Shown piece after piece: positions 49,506 through 61,600 of a DNA stretch of 64,000 nucleotides (within the stretch, counting starts at the first letter, position 1; the number at the start of each line of letters is the position of its first letter). The stretch lies in NCBI GenBank assembly GCA_018881555.1, contig JACAXG010000071.1, positions 3,354,537 through 3,418,536 of the forward strand. The letters run 5' to 3'. Source of the stretch: Amblyornis subalaris. Its lineage: Eukaryota; Chordata; Aves; Passeriformes; Ptilonorhynchidae. Both the position numbers and the translations under genes were made by a program. Under the pieces are notes generated by a model. The model saw nothing but the letters and a program-made list of their open reading frames with translations. It searched no databases and was not told the DNA's origin.

Positions 49506-49604
49506 TATATAAGACGTAGGGGTGACAGCAGTTTATCATTAACCTGAACTCTGCAAGAAGCATATAAGGAGAGAAAGAAGAAGAAAGCCAGAGAAGCAGC
49601 CAGG
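49506..49604 (+). promoter_or_regulatory. SLC5A1: Putative SLC5A1 core promoter with HNF1-like site
   Basis: GTTTATCATTAAC at 49531-49543 matches the HNF1 palindrome GTTAATNATTAAC at 12 of 13 positions. Two TATA-like boxes flank it: TATATAAG at 49506-49513 and TATAAG at 49563-49568. HNF1 is an established activator of mammalian SGLT1 genes. If the second box is used, the HNF1 site sits just upstream of the start site and the 5' UTR is very short. If the first is used, the HNF1 site falls close to the start of transcription. The sequence does not decide. Confidence 0.55.
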
Positions 49605-49691
49605 ATGGAAACCATCATAAGGATCAACAATGCTGCAGACATCTCTATTATTGTCATCTATTTTTTGGTGGTTCTGGCAGTGGGACTATGG
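49605..49691 (+). CDS. SLC5A1: SLC5A1 exon 1 (29 codons)
   Basis: The ATG has a good Kozak context (A at -3, G at +4). The in-frame upstream sequence runs to a stop at 49545 without another ATG, so 49605 is the only start in this exon. The donor is TGG|GTACGT. It encodes the extracellular N-terminus and the first helix. Confidence 0.88.
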
Positions 49692-52600
49692 GTACGTTGG
49701 GATTTTATTTTGTTTTACTTAATGAGCAGGTAGATTATAGAGTCTTGGGAAAATGGCTCATTAAATGAGAATGTGTAATTGTATAAAGATTTTGAGGATT
49801 GATTGAGATAGTTAACAAGTGCACGGTGGGCAAAATGTGGGCATTTATTTACTGTAGAGGGGATGGTGACCCAGGGAGGCATCCCTTTAGGTGGATGAAT
49901 GGAACTAGTGGGAAAGGTGGAGTAATGAGGTTTGTGTGGGATGGAGCTGAGAGATGTGATCAGTAAAGATGAGGCCAGCCAGGGTCCCTGTTAGAAACAG
50001 GCTGGACCTGAGAGGTGGGATTTGGCCACGGATTACTGGGACTGCAGAGAGAATTGGTGGTGGGAGGTGATGCCATAGGAAATGGTGAGGAGGGGGAGTT
50101 GCAGGAGTGGGAAGGGAGGCAACGCCGTGTGTGGGAAGGGCGGTGTGGCAGTGCCTCCGCTGTGACTGTGATGGTGACAGGGACAGGACGGCAGATCCAC
50201 CGGGGCCGAGGCTGTAGGTGCCGTTTGAGTGCACCATTGCCGGGCCTGTTCCTCGACTCCAGGGTGCAGTGCCATTGCTACTGTGCAAGTGAGGCAGAAA
50301 CAGCTCCAGGTGGCAACTGCTGGCGGTGTCTTTGTGCTCGTGGTCCAAGCACCGCGGTGCCTCCTGCCCTCACCTGGCAGCGCTGCGAGGGGAGCCCGGA
50401 GCCAAAGGCAAACAAAGCACCGGTACTTCCCAGCCAGGGGAGAAAGGCAGAGCTGAAGGGTTTGGAGAGAATGGGCCAATACACTGAGCTGCAATGGTGT
50501 GAACAGCGGGATGTCACTGAACTTGGGTTTCCTCAGGGCAACCTCTCCTGGTCACCTGAACACCTGACCATTAAGACGCACAGAGGAGGCATTTCCCCTC
50601 AGGAATCCTCTGCTTTCCAGGAGCATCCCAGGAACATTTCACAGTGCAGAGAAGTCGGCTGCAGAACAAACCTCCCTTTCTAGCAGCCTGGCAATGTTTT
50701 GAAGAGCACCAAAAATTTAGGCTGTGGACACAACCTTTTCTTTGCATCTTCAGCATGGAAGTAGAGGCCAAAAATATAGCAAAAACTTTGAAGCCCCAGT
50801 CCACCAGAACACCTTGTTGTGTGGCAGGAGGTAGCTGGGTCTTTGCCATGAAAGTCTGGCTGTTACTGTAGTTGAACTTTATATTAAAGATCTCTGACAA
50901 TAAAGGGCTGATCTGTGGCTTCTCAGGCCATTGTGTGCCGAGTTAATTCCTGGAACCATTTCTTTCCAGCCTCGATGTCAACTTTATTGTGTAAATACTT
51001 ATTCAGTTGATGTGTGTAATTAAATGTAAATCTGTCATATTTACTTCCTTTCTTCTACATCAGAAGAAAATATATGCTAGTTTTCCCAGGTCTTCTTTCT
51101 TTATTTACCTGTTCAAAGTCCGTCAGAGAAGACAATGGGAATCCGGTAAATAATGGCTCAGTGTCGTTAACAAAAATTGGAGGAAACTTCCCTCTAAGGC
51201 CCATCCCTTGACAAAGACAAAATGTGTTTGTGAAAAGGAGATTTTAGCTGGCTTCTTCTTTCAGAACTTCAGAAGGAAGCAGGCACGATGCTGATATCAC
51301 AACAAGAAAACAGATATTTGTAGAGGCAGGATGGTGTTGAGTAAAAAAGCTGCATACTTTCTGTTAATTAACTTGCACCTTATAGTCTTTTTTGATGCCT
51401 GAAATCAAAGGTGTTTCACCCCAATGGAAAGCTCATGTGAGCTTTTATTTGAGTGATAATTTTTTTAGTTAAATTTAATTTTATTTTAAAGTTGCACACT
51501 ATAATGAAAGCTTGAATGGTTAATGTAGACCTAGATAAAAGAATCATTGCTCAGTTGTATTATATTCTTCATCATAAAGTTGGTTTTTTTAGCCACTTTA
51601 TTTCTTTCACTTTACCCTCCCTGTGTGTTTTATTATCCCTTCATTCTACCTGTTTGCTCTCAGCCCGTGTATAGCTTACCTAGTACACTTAAAATATGAT
51701 TAAAACTTTCTTTCTTCCTTTTTTCCAGGCTATGTACTCAACCAACCGAGGCACAGTAGGCGGGTTTTTCCTGGCTGGACGGAGCATGGTTTGGTGGCCG
51801 GTGAGTGCTATGTGTTGTGTGTGTATAAAACATAGGATGTGCATCTGCACCCTTGGGACTCTTCAGTTCTTAGATATTAAGATCTCTATGATACTGCTGA
51901 GACTGTGATGGCTTTGTCGTGTAGATGCAAATCCAACTCTTTCTCTAGCCATGGTGACACAGGGCAAACTGCACAAACAAAGCCTCTGGATAGGCAGGGA
52001 AAAATGTTGGGGGAAGTTGTCTGTGTTCAGCTCTGAGCTGTCTTAATTATGTGATCAATTTGTTTGAACATAGATACGTTGGTAATGTCAGTACAGACAA
52101 ATCCAGTGTTTTGGCTTTCATCCCACTTTAAAATTTTTTAATATTTTGAATGTATTCTTTTCATTGCACTCAAAGAAGCTGGCTGATTTTGAGGTTATCA
52201 CAGAGAGAAATTAATTTACTGAAATTTTCCCCTTTATTGCTCTATTGTTTCCACTTTTGGTAACAAGTTCTGGTCTGTACAAGGACAAAATCATGGAAAT
52301 GTTCTGATATGTTATTGGCAAAATATATTTCAAATTTATTTAAAGATTATCTGTGGCTTACAGCGTTTGTCTTCTGTGGATCTGTATTGTCTTCCAAGGT
52401 AGAGAACAGGAGTCACAGACACAAAATATTCCTAGCCATCCATCAGGCCTTTGGCAAAATTGTATTAGAAACAATCATCTATTTCTTCCAGACCATACAG
52501 TCTCTTTAATATGATTTTTCAGAAAAGCAGAAAACTTAGACAAAACTGATTTTTCTTTATTACTTGTGTTGTATATGCTCTCAGTTTTTTGATAGGAATT

Positions 52601-55600
52601 CCTCAACATTCCTGATCTTGCATTCAGTCTCAGAAAACACTTTTGCACTTCATTATGATTTGTGAGTCAAGACTCCAGACACATTGATTCAGTTACAGGA
52701 CCAGAAGTGTGAGAGTAAATACTTGTTCCCTAAAAATTTAGGAATTTTCTTGAAGTAGGCCACAGAAATACCTTCATAGCTTTCAGTTTTGTGCTTCAGA
52801 GAGCTGCTCTCTGCCTTTAGAAGGCATTGGGACAGCCTCTTTAAGGACCTGAAAGGATTAAAGGCCAATGGCAGTAAAAGGTTTCCTGGTCTGATGTAGT
52901 AGATCTAAGAAAATTCAGATTCCATTGGGAGATTGAGGAAAGAGAAAGTTTCCAAGTTATTCTAAGATAAAACATATAATTCCAGGAGAAGAGAAAAAAC
53001 CTCAGATTACTTTGGTTAACTGTCACTTTAATCAGTGGGCTGGTGTTAACCTTGTGCAATTCTGTCTGCTGTCAGGGGGAATATGAATATCCTTTTGTGC
53101 AGATGTAAATGGAGGTGGAGGCAGCAAGGCAGTAAAGACTCACCATAGAAAACTTCTGTCTTGCTGCAGTGGCACTGAGAACTGCTAATGATTCCCCTGA
53201 GACCTGGGGGAGATGATCTGACGCCAAGTCCTCTGCCAACACAAACCCAACACACTCAGCAAGCTCCCTTCCTCCAGCGGGAAGCTAACAGGGATCACCC
53301 CACAGTTCCTGCCAGGATCACCTCTCTCCTTCCCAAACTCAGGATGGACAAAGTGCTAGTCCTCAGTGAAGTCCTAGATCCCCCCTTCAGTGTTTCCCTT
53401 TGGAATGCCAGGAGTGTCTTCCCATGCCATAAAAATAAACCCTTCTTGCTATTCTTCCTGGTATCACTCAAAATAAACAAAGAGCAAGCACTCCAAAACC
53501 ACAAACTAAATACCGTGTCAGCAGCATCACCCTGGAAAGTTCACCTTGGATAAAAAGAGATTCCAAAACACCAATTCCCACAGCTTAGCAGGTAGATGGG
53601 ATGTCTATCACCCAGTGCAAACTGGGCTGAAATGATGAGGAAACCAATGAAAGTATAGAAAGTTTAGTCAGACATGTGATCTCAGTTCTGCAACAGCTAA
53701 AGCTGTGTGTGATGTTTACTTTTGTGCTTTGACTTCTCTTTTATGCCGAGTCAGGGCTAACCTGGAATGATTCTGGATAGCCCCAGTGCATTTCCACAGT
53801 CAGGGTGGGAGCAGTTGTTTTGCAAGTGGACTCTTGTTTGTCAGATTTCTCTCCTGCCATTTCAGGATAATGACCCTTGTCATGTAATTGCTTTCTGGAA
53901 CAGAGAAAAATGAAGAAAAAACCCCCTCCACAAACTTGTTATAAACTTAATTCCTCTAAACTAATTGTATTTTTCAGTGGTTGTCTGTGTTCTGTGCACT
54001 GCAGGGCACCCACAGGTGACTTTTCTGACCCCATAGGGAAAGAGGCTCATTAGCAGTGTATTAGGATGTCTTACCAATAAGCTGGGAAGGGGATTCTGTT
54101 CACTTAAACCATATAATAGCTGTGGTTTAGCAGACTGGAGGAGACCCTGCTAATGAAAGGCTACAGATTATTGCCACTTTTAATATGGATTTTGAATGTT
54201 TGTCAGTCACCGGCAAAATGTATTTATGATTCAATTTCTAAATGTATAAAGTAGGACCAAGACGCATCTTGGGCCAAATCTGTCCTGCTTTGTCTCTGAT
54301 TGTTCTACTCCAGCAGAATCCAGGAAGGTTGTTCAGCATTTTGCAGAACCAAGCCCAGAGATAATTTTCTGGCTGCTCTGCTGAGGCGACAGGTCACTTC
54401 CATGTTAGTTCACTGAAATCATTGCCCTTGTGCAGTGGAGGACCCAACTCAGTAGTTCCAGTAGTTAATTAGGGATAAAGGTATATAAGTACATTATCAC
54501 AGATTACCAGAAATTGAAATCTGTCGTTGGTTAATCATCGTTGTATAGAATGCTGTGCCCTTTCCACACTCTTTTACAGAAACTGAGAGAAGAATCTTCA
54601 AGAAACGTGTTCTGATTTCTTGGGCTTTGAGGGAAATGTCTTCAGGAGAGATTCATGTGGCTCTTTAAATCCTCATAACTAGTTCTGCTTTTTCCAAAAA
54701 GACACAGAGAAGCTCAAGGCAAGTGACAGCCCTGTAGCAGTGGGCCTTGCCGACTTTAGCTTCCTTTGCCAGATGAAGGAGTTGGGTTCAGACAAATACT
54801 TCCCCCCATTGCAGGAAAGAAGTATCTGTTCCTGGAGAACAGTTAGCTTTGGCAGCAGCTACTCTCACAGGATTAAGAGCCTTTCATGCACAATTTTAAA
54901 ACCCCCAAACCCTTACTTCTGAAGCTTTCCTGCTTTTGAATTTTCTTCTTCAGGTTCTGTAGTTTTGCAGACAGAGCTGTCTGCACAAAATTATGGGTTA
55001 CCTTCTATACCTCAGTTCCTGAGGCATGAAAGGCAGTAGGACAAAGAGTATCTGCTGGGCATCTGAAGCCCAGCTGTGGTTAGAAAGATTTACTGAACAG
55101 TAGGTGGGAAGGATGCAGGGTCAAGGGCACTTCAAACAGAAATGTAACTCAGCTCGTTTATTTTCACGTACATTTAGTTCTTTGTGAGACAGATAAGAAT
55201 GAGGGGAAAAAAAACATCCAATAGATTCTTGCCTCAGTTGTGCACAGCTTATCTTCATGGCCATCAGAACTGACCACTAGCTTGATTTCTCTGATGTTTG
55301 CAACAAGTTAAGTTTTGCATATTCTCAGAATTTTCCCCACCCGCTGAATCTGACACTGCTATGAGGAACCAGGAATGACGACTCTGTTATGAATAAGATT
55401 TGCATTTCCTTTTCTTAGATAAAGTAGAATGAGAAATTAACTTACGTTGTTGAGTTCCATGCCAAAAAAAAGTTTTAAATCAATAGTTTTCAGAGTAAAA
55501 TGAATAATGAAGTAATCAAAGCAAAGACTAGTAAAACGGAGACGCTTTTGACGTGTATTGTGTATCCATCCCTCTTGCTTAGTGAATTGGGAAGTGTATA

Positions 55601-58600
55601 GATGTGGTTTAGGTGGGTAATAAAGCAATTCATAGAATTTTCGGATTAATTGGGAAAGCAGAATAAAACCCCACACTTCCTTCTTTGGATCTGAGAGCCT
55701 TGAAAGTGTGGAAGTAATACTGCATTTTACTGATTTTTTCCAAAGTGGCTAAGGCTGATCCTAAAAAGCTCAGGTAGGAAAAATTATGCCTTTGCATCAG
55801 AATAAAGTCACATATTGAAGGGAAGAGTTGTGAGTTAAAGAAAAGCGTGAACAGTCTCAAGGAGTAGTTCTCAATCCAGGAAATAAGAAATGTGTCAGGG
55901 AAGAGGGACTGAGAAGCAGCTTCTGCAGGTGACCCACGAGGGGTGATATCTCAGGGCACAGCTCAGGGCCTTGTGGTGTGAGAGGAGCCCCTGCTGTTCT
56001 CTGGAAACGGGCCCAGGGGTGTGCTGGGGATCCACTGGGAAAAAGGTTTGGTACTGAGCTAATGCCTTCAAAAAGGAGGGTAGGAATGGTGGCAGAGNGG
56101 ATGTGCTGGCAGGTCCTGGCAGGGAGAGGAGGCACAGGCTGTGCATTCTGCACACTGTCACTGCAACCACCACTGGCCTGCAAAGTGCATCCCGTCTGGC
56201 TGGGAATGGCGAGGGCCGGGATGTCGGTGCATCCTCAGGTTAGTGAGAAGAGCAAGGTGAAATGGTTAATGAATAACGGGAAAAAACACTGTGATCATCA
56301 TCTGTTTCAGGGTGGTGGTACTTCTCCTGAACAGAGTGCTCTTGTTAAGACCTGACCTCTTGAAATGTTTTAAACGAGTTAATGTTCCACGTTTGCCTCA
56401 GGTTAGTTCAGGTTTTTTGTCCTCTTTCCCTCTTAGCAGCTTTTGTTCCTTTTAACCAACTTTCTTCTTTACTTTTCTTCCTGGATCTGTCTTTAAAATC
56501 AATTCACTAACGCATTCACTGAGAACAATTAACAGTTCCAGAAGATCGTTTCCCTCTGCCATTCCCAGTTTCAGCCCAGAGTTCTTTAGAGGTACAGCAG
56601 CATCTACCAAGGGCAAATCAAGAATTCCGGTAATCAGCCTTTCCAGTACAAAAATACCACAGCAGTACGTTCTTTAGCAAGACAGCTCAGGCCCAGAGCC
56701 CACCTGCCTTCTTCCCTTATCCTTAAAATACAGCAGATGGGAAATTTCTTTTTCCCCTCTGGCATCAGCAGCCAATGGGATGTGAGGGTATTTGGTGAAC
56801 ACTCCTCTTGCTGTGATCATGCTGCAGTTTTAAGGGTAATCTGCATTTTCCTGGCTATGAAGCCACGTTCTCCCCTTCTGTGTATACATAACTAAAACCC
56901 ATTTTTTAAATTGCATCCGTTATTGGTATGTGTTGATCTTAGAGTTCTGCTGCACTGGATGTTCCCTAATTCAGAGAAAAAAAATTAGGAAGTGAAGCTG
57001 GGATCTGTATTCACATTGTTGTGTCCTTGTGCTGGTCCTAAATATGTTGGTAATTTTGCATTGTTTTGGTTTGGTTTTGTATTTTTCTTTCAATACAACT
57101 GTAGTTTGAGGAAAGCTGGGAACACAGCATCATCAATGCTGTCCTGCAGCATGGGGTTTTCAGGCACTGAGTCAAAGCTTGTGCCTGTCAGTTCTCAAAG
57201 TTCTTCATTAGCTGCCTTTGTTACTTGGATCTGCCTTTAAGCTTTTGAAACAGGAGAGGGAACACATTAAATAAAATCAGAGATTAATGTGGTTAATATT
57301 TTCTGGTGATTGCATTTCTAGTAACCTAGATTTAAGTTTAATTATTTATCTCCAAGGAAAGCACTGGACCACAGTGCTAATGCTTGGTATAAGTGGTATT
57401 TGTTTCTTCACTATCATTTCTGGGAAAACTGTTGCTGTCACAAAGAGGTTAGAAGAAACAGAGGTCTCTTGTTTGCCAATGTTTGTTGCAACACTTATCA
57501 TTCCTGTAGAAATATGTCATATGACAAACTGGGTACAGTTCTATAGGGCACCACTGACTTTCAGAAATGTGTAAAAAAGCCCCCAAATCCAGAATTTAGT
57601 GAACTTAGAGACATAAATTTCATGTCACAGCAAAAGAACAGTTTGTCTGCAAAAAGACTAGGAGATCAAACTGAGGAAAGAGAAACAGAAAAGCAGCTTG
57701 GAAAAGAAAAACAAAAAGTGGAATCCTCTGAATTTTATGTGTATGTTGCAAATAAAAAATGAGGGAGGATAATTTATTTGTTATCAGAGATCAGGATTGT
57801 GAATTGAAAAGCATGGTTGCTATTTCTGGCTATGGCATAGTTCTATAGAATAAATCTGCTCTTCAGGGGTAGATTTCTGTGATGAAATCCTTCATCCTTC
57901 TGAAACTCAGATAATCGCCCCTGTGCTCCCAGGAACATTGATTGAATATTTGCTGCTATTCAAATCACTCACTGCAGTGACTGCAGACCTGGAAATTGGT
58001 AACTATTCCTTTTACATAGATTTTAGGACCCTAAAAATCTCCCAGTGAGGTGCAGATGAGGAATATTTCTCCCTTTTGTAAAGTTACTCCATTCCAACCA
58101 CCTGTACTTGGAAATTACATAAAGAGAGTGTGCTGGATGCGGGTCCTGCGTTCGTAGAATCCCCCAACAGGGATTGGAAGGGACCTTAAAGATCATCCCA
58201 ACCCCCCCAGCAGGGACACCTCCCACTAGACCAGGTTGCTCAAGGCTTTATCCAACCTGGCTTTGAACATTGAACATTCATATATCTAAAAAGTAATTTT
58301 TAAGCACCTGGGAATCTTTCAACAAGGGAGGCGTGCACAGGACCCAGGGGAAAGGTATGAAGTTGTTTCAGGGGAGGTTTAGGCTGGATATCAGGAAAAG
58401 GTTCTTCCCCCAGAGGGTAGTGGGCACTGAACAGGCTCCCCAGGGAATGGTCACAGCACCGAGCCTGCCAGAGCTCACGGAGTATTTGGAGAATGCTCTC
58501 AGACACAGGGTGGAATTGTTGGGGTGTCTGTGCAGGGCCAGGAGTTGGACTGGGTGATCCTTGTGGGTCCCTTCCAACTCAAGATATTCCATGATTCAAA

Positions 58601-61600
58601 TGAGAGCGTTAGAAGCTGGTCAGCAGAGGTTCTCTTGCCTACTTTCTATGTGGTTTTCTTTTTAACCTCGTTTCCTATTTCTTTTTTTTTTTAGCTTTCA
58701 GAGGACATAAAGAAAAAACAGAAATGAGTAAAAAATTGCTCGCTTGCATCTTTTCATCTCAGAACTGCTCCAGCTTCCATGTCCTCTGCCCACAATACAC
58801 AATCCAACCTCTTTGTCATGCTTGACTTCTTGGCCTGCATCCTTCAGTACCTGACCCTGTAAATTATCACTGAGTATTTCTGCTGCCTCTAATGTTTTCA
58901 TTTTGAGGAAATTAAACTCGTTCCTTTTCATCTTTTCTATTGTTCAAGGGACTTCATCAAGAATTAGATCTTTGTGAATGGCTCCTGCCTGTCTGTAAAC
59001 CAAGAGGAATCTTTCATTTTTTGATGTCTCCCTGTTCATCAGTTCCGATGTTCTCCTCACTGTTCTGTTTGTATCATCAGTGAAATATTTGGGGGTCTTA
59101 GTGATCCAGCACTTCTTAAATATAAGTTCTTTGAATTGTTGGTAGCTTCCAGAAGCACTTTCTCAGCAGGTATTTCTGCCATGCAGCTTTCAGAATTTAA
59201 TTCAGTAATCAAATACCTTTGGGCTAAAAGTGAACCAAGTACAGCTCTCACTGATGACACGTTTGGATCCAGAGGCTGTGCAATATGGAGCAGGGAGTGC
59301 AGGCTTGACAACTGGGGATGCACTTGTCATCTCCACCTTGAACAAGGCAGATCACAGTCTTCTTCCCTAATTGTCTGGATATCATCCCAATGTCGGTTTG
59401 GCAAGTTTTGCAAATATTTTTAAATCTATATTGGTGTAATATATAATTTTCCTCAACTATAAGATATTTTATTCAACATCCTATTCTTCCTCACAGTTTA
59501 TACGATGACTGGAGTCTCTGGTTTCAGTGGGAATAATAAGTGGGAGTCTTGCAAATTGTCAAGGAAGTTGGTTGTCAGTCATTCTCATCATCACCACCAC
59601 CATAGACAGGCATGAGTTCAATGTGCCAAATGGAGGTGATTTTTTTAAATTATCATGAACATAAGAGCCAATTTTTTTTCTTTTTGTTTGCAGATTGGTG
59701 CTTCGCTGTTTGCCAGCAACATTGGCAGTGGGCACTTTGTGGGGATAGCAGGAACAGCAGCATCTGGAGGAATTGCCATTGGAGGATATGAATGGAATGT
59801 AAGTGGAATATATATCAGTGAATGTACTTGTGACATGTGGATTATCTGCAGAGCTTAATCAAAATAACATTGCCTAATAATTTAGGACTGTCAAAGTTTG
59901 TGCTTGGCAACACTTGTTTTCTGCACAGACCCGTAAGAGCCAATGTAATCTACCATTTAACCTGTCCTCCTTGGACCTTGTCCAAGCCACTAGAAGAAGA
60001 TGACACTTTTCTTTGGAGGCTTTTTAGAGAGAATTTGAACCAAATAAATTGGTGGATTATCTTCTCGATGCATATCTTTTGATTACTTTTAAAGTATTTA
60101 TGAAGAACACTTTCAGACTGCAGGATGTTGGGAAGAATTTATCAGGTTTGTAATCCATGGTAATTTCTGCAGCATTTTGCTACATAGGAATTGTTGAAGG
60201 AGCTTTGATTTCTTCACAGGCCGTAAGGAATTTTGGGCATCCTTCACAAGCACCTGCATTCCAGAAATCTTTCCTTCTTTACATTTTCCTTCCTGTAATT
60301 ATGTGTTCTGCTTATGATTCCAGTACAGAGTAGAGGAATCCAAGCTGACTTTAAATGAACTTTCTGGAGTACCTGGAGTAGTGTAAACTGCAGCAGCACA
60401 GAGATTCACGTGAACTAGTTGAATAGTAGTAGTATTCTCAGAGTATTCTGAGTCAGACTGTATTGTCAGTCTCTGGGTGTGGATAATAATGTCCTTGTTC
60501 TGCCTAATTCACCTTCACGGAAGGGATTAGACCATGACACAAAGGGTTTAATGAACCTCCACAGGTCGATACTTCCCTCACATTTAATTCTGAGCAGTGA
60601 AAGAGTCATCCCACCCTGAGGGATTTGGCTTGTGTTCCTTAGCAAGTAAATGGTTGTTGCAAATAGTCAAGTACTGGTATGATATAAATGTTTAAGGAGA
60701 AGGACAAAGCCTAAAATGAACTGTACGAGATGTGCACAGTTTATCTGTCAACTCCCTCTCTTTGAATATACCAGGCCTGTTGCAGACCTGATTCTCCTTC
60801 TTTTTCTACCAAAACAAAGCAAACCAAAACAGAACACAAACCTCTAGAGCCCATATCCTTCTTCAAGCATCTCTACCTCTAACACTATATCTCCTGGGAG
60901 ATTCCTGGTGGACCGGTATCGGTACACAGTGTACGACAATGGTTGTTTGGGAAGCAGCAATGATATCTGTGTGTGTTTGAGCAGACACACTGCATAGTTC
61001 ATGACTTACAGTGGGACTTCTAACAGACATGGTGGAAGTATTGCTCTGACTTATTTATTATCTGATTCTCCTCTTGAAAGTAATACCAAATTTGACTGTT
61101 ATCATCCTTGTATATCACTGTTCCATTGAAATTATTTCTATTTTGTATCAGAATGACAGCAGAAGCTGACCCAGTATTTCTTGTCCATTTTACAGTTTTG
61201 ATCTAAGGGTAGAACTTAAAAGATAGAGTTAAAAAGTCCTCTAAGACCTGTGGACAAGATAAATACAGAGTGCAGCTCTGAGGGCAGGAATTTGTTCTGT
61301 ATTTGTTGATTTAAATATGTACAACCCAATATCAGACAGCATTCCAGCCCTTTAAGTCAGAAAACTGTGGCACTGCCATACAGTAAGATCTGTAGTTCAC
61401 AGAATACACACGATAACACAAAATATATCATTTTGAATATGAAAATACAAAATATTTTACAAATTGCATGTGGTACATCCTGTACAATATATGAGATTGT
61501 TGTACATTCAGCCATCCTGGGCTTGCTCTGAAGAGAGCTGGGATAGTCTTGTGCCACTGGTGCAGTCATGCTTCGATGCTAGAGGGCAATCCTGTGTGCG

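Larger units (their letters stand above)
51801..59693 (+). other. SLC5A1: SLC5A1 intron 2
   Basis: A 7.9-kb intron holding the two opposed CR1 fragments at 58.15-58.60 kb and one ambiguous base (N) at 56098. Open frames at 53188-53553 and 57287-57574 have no recognisable domain. Confidence 0.7.

Noticed and set aside
57287..57574. 95-codon hydrophobic frame in SLC5A1 intron 2
   Set aside because: Resembles a membrane segment but matches no SLC5 exon, and the five real exons already join in frame.
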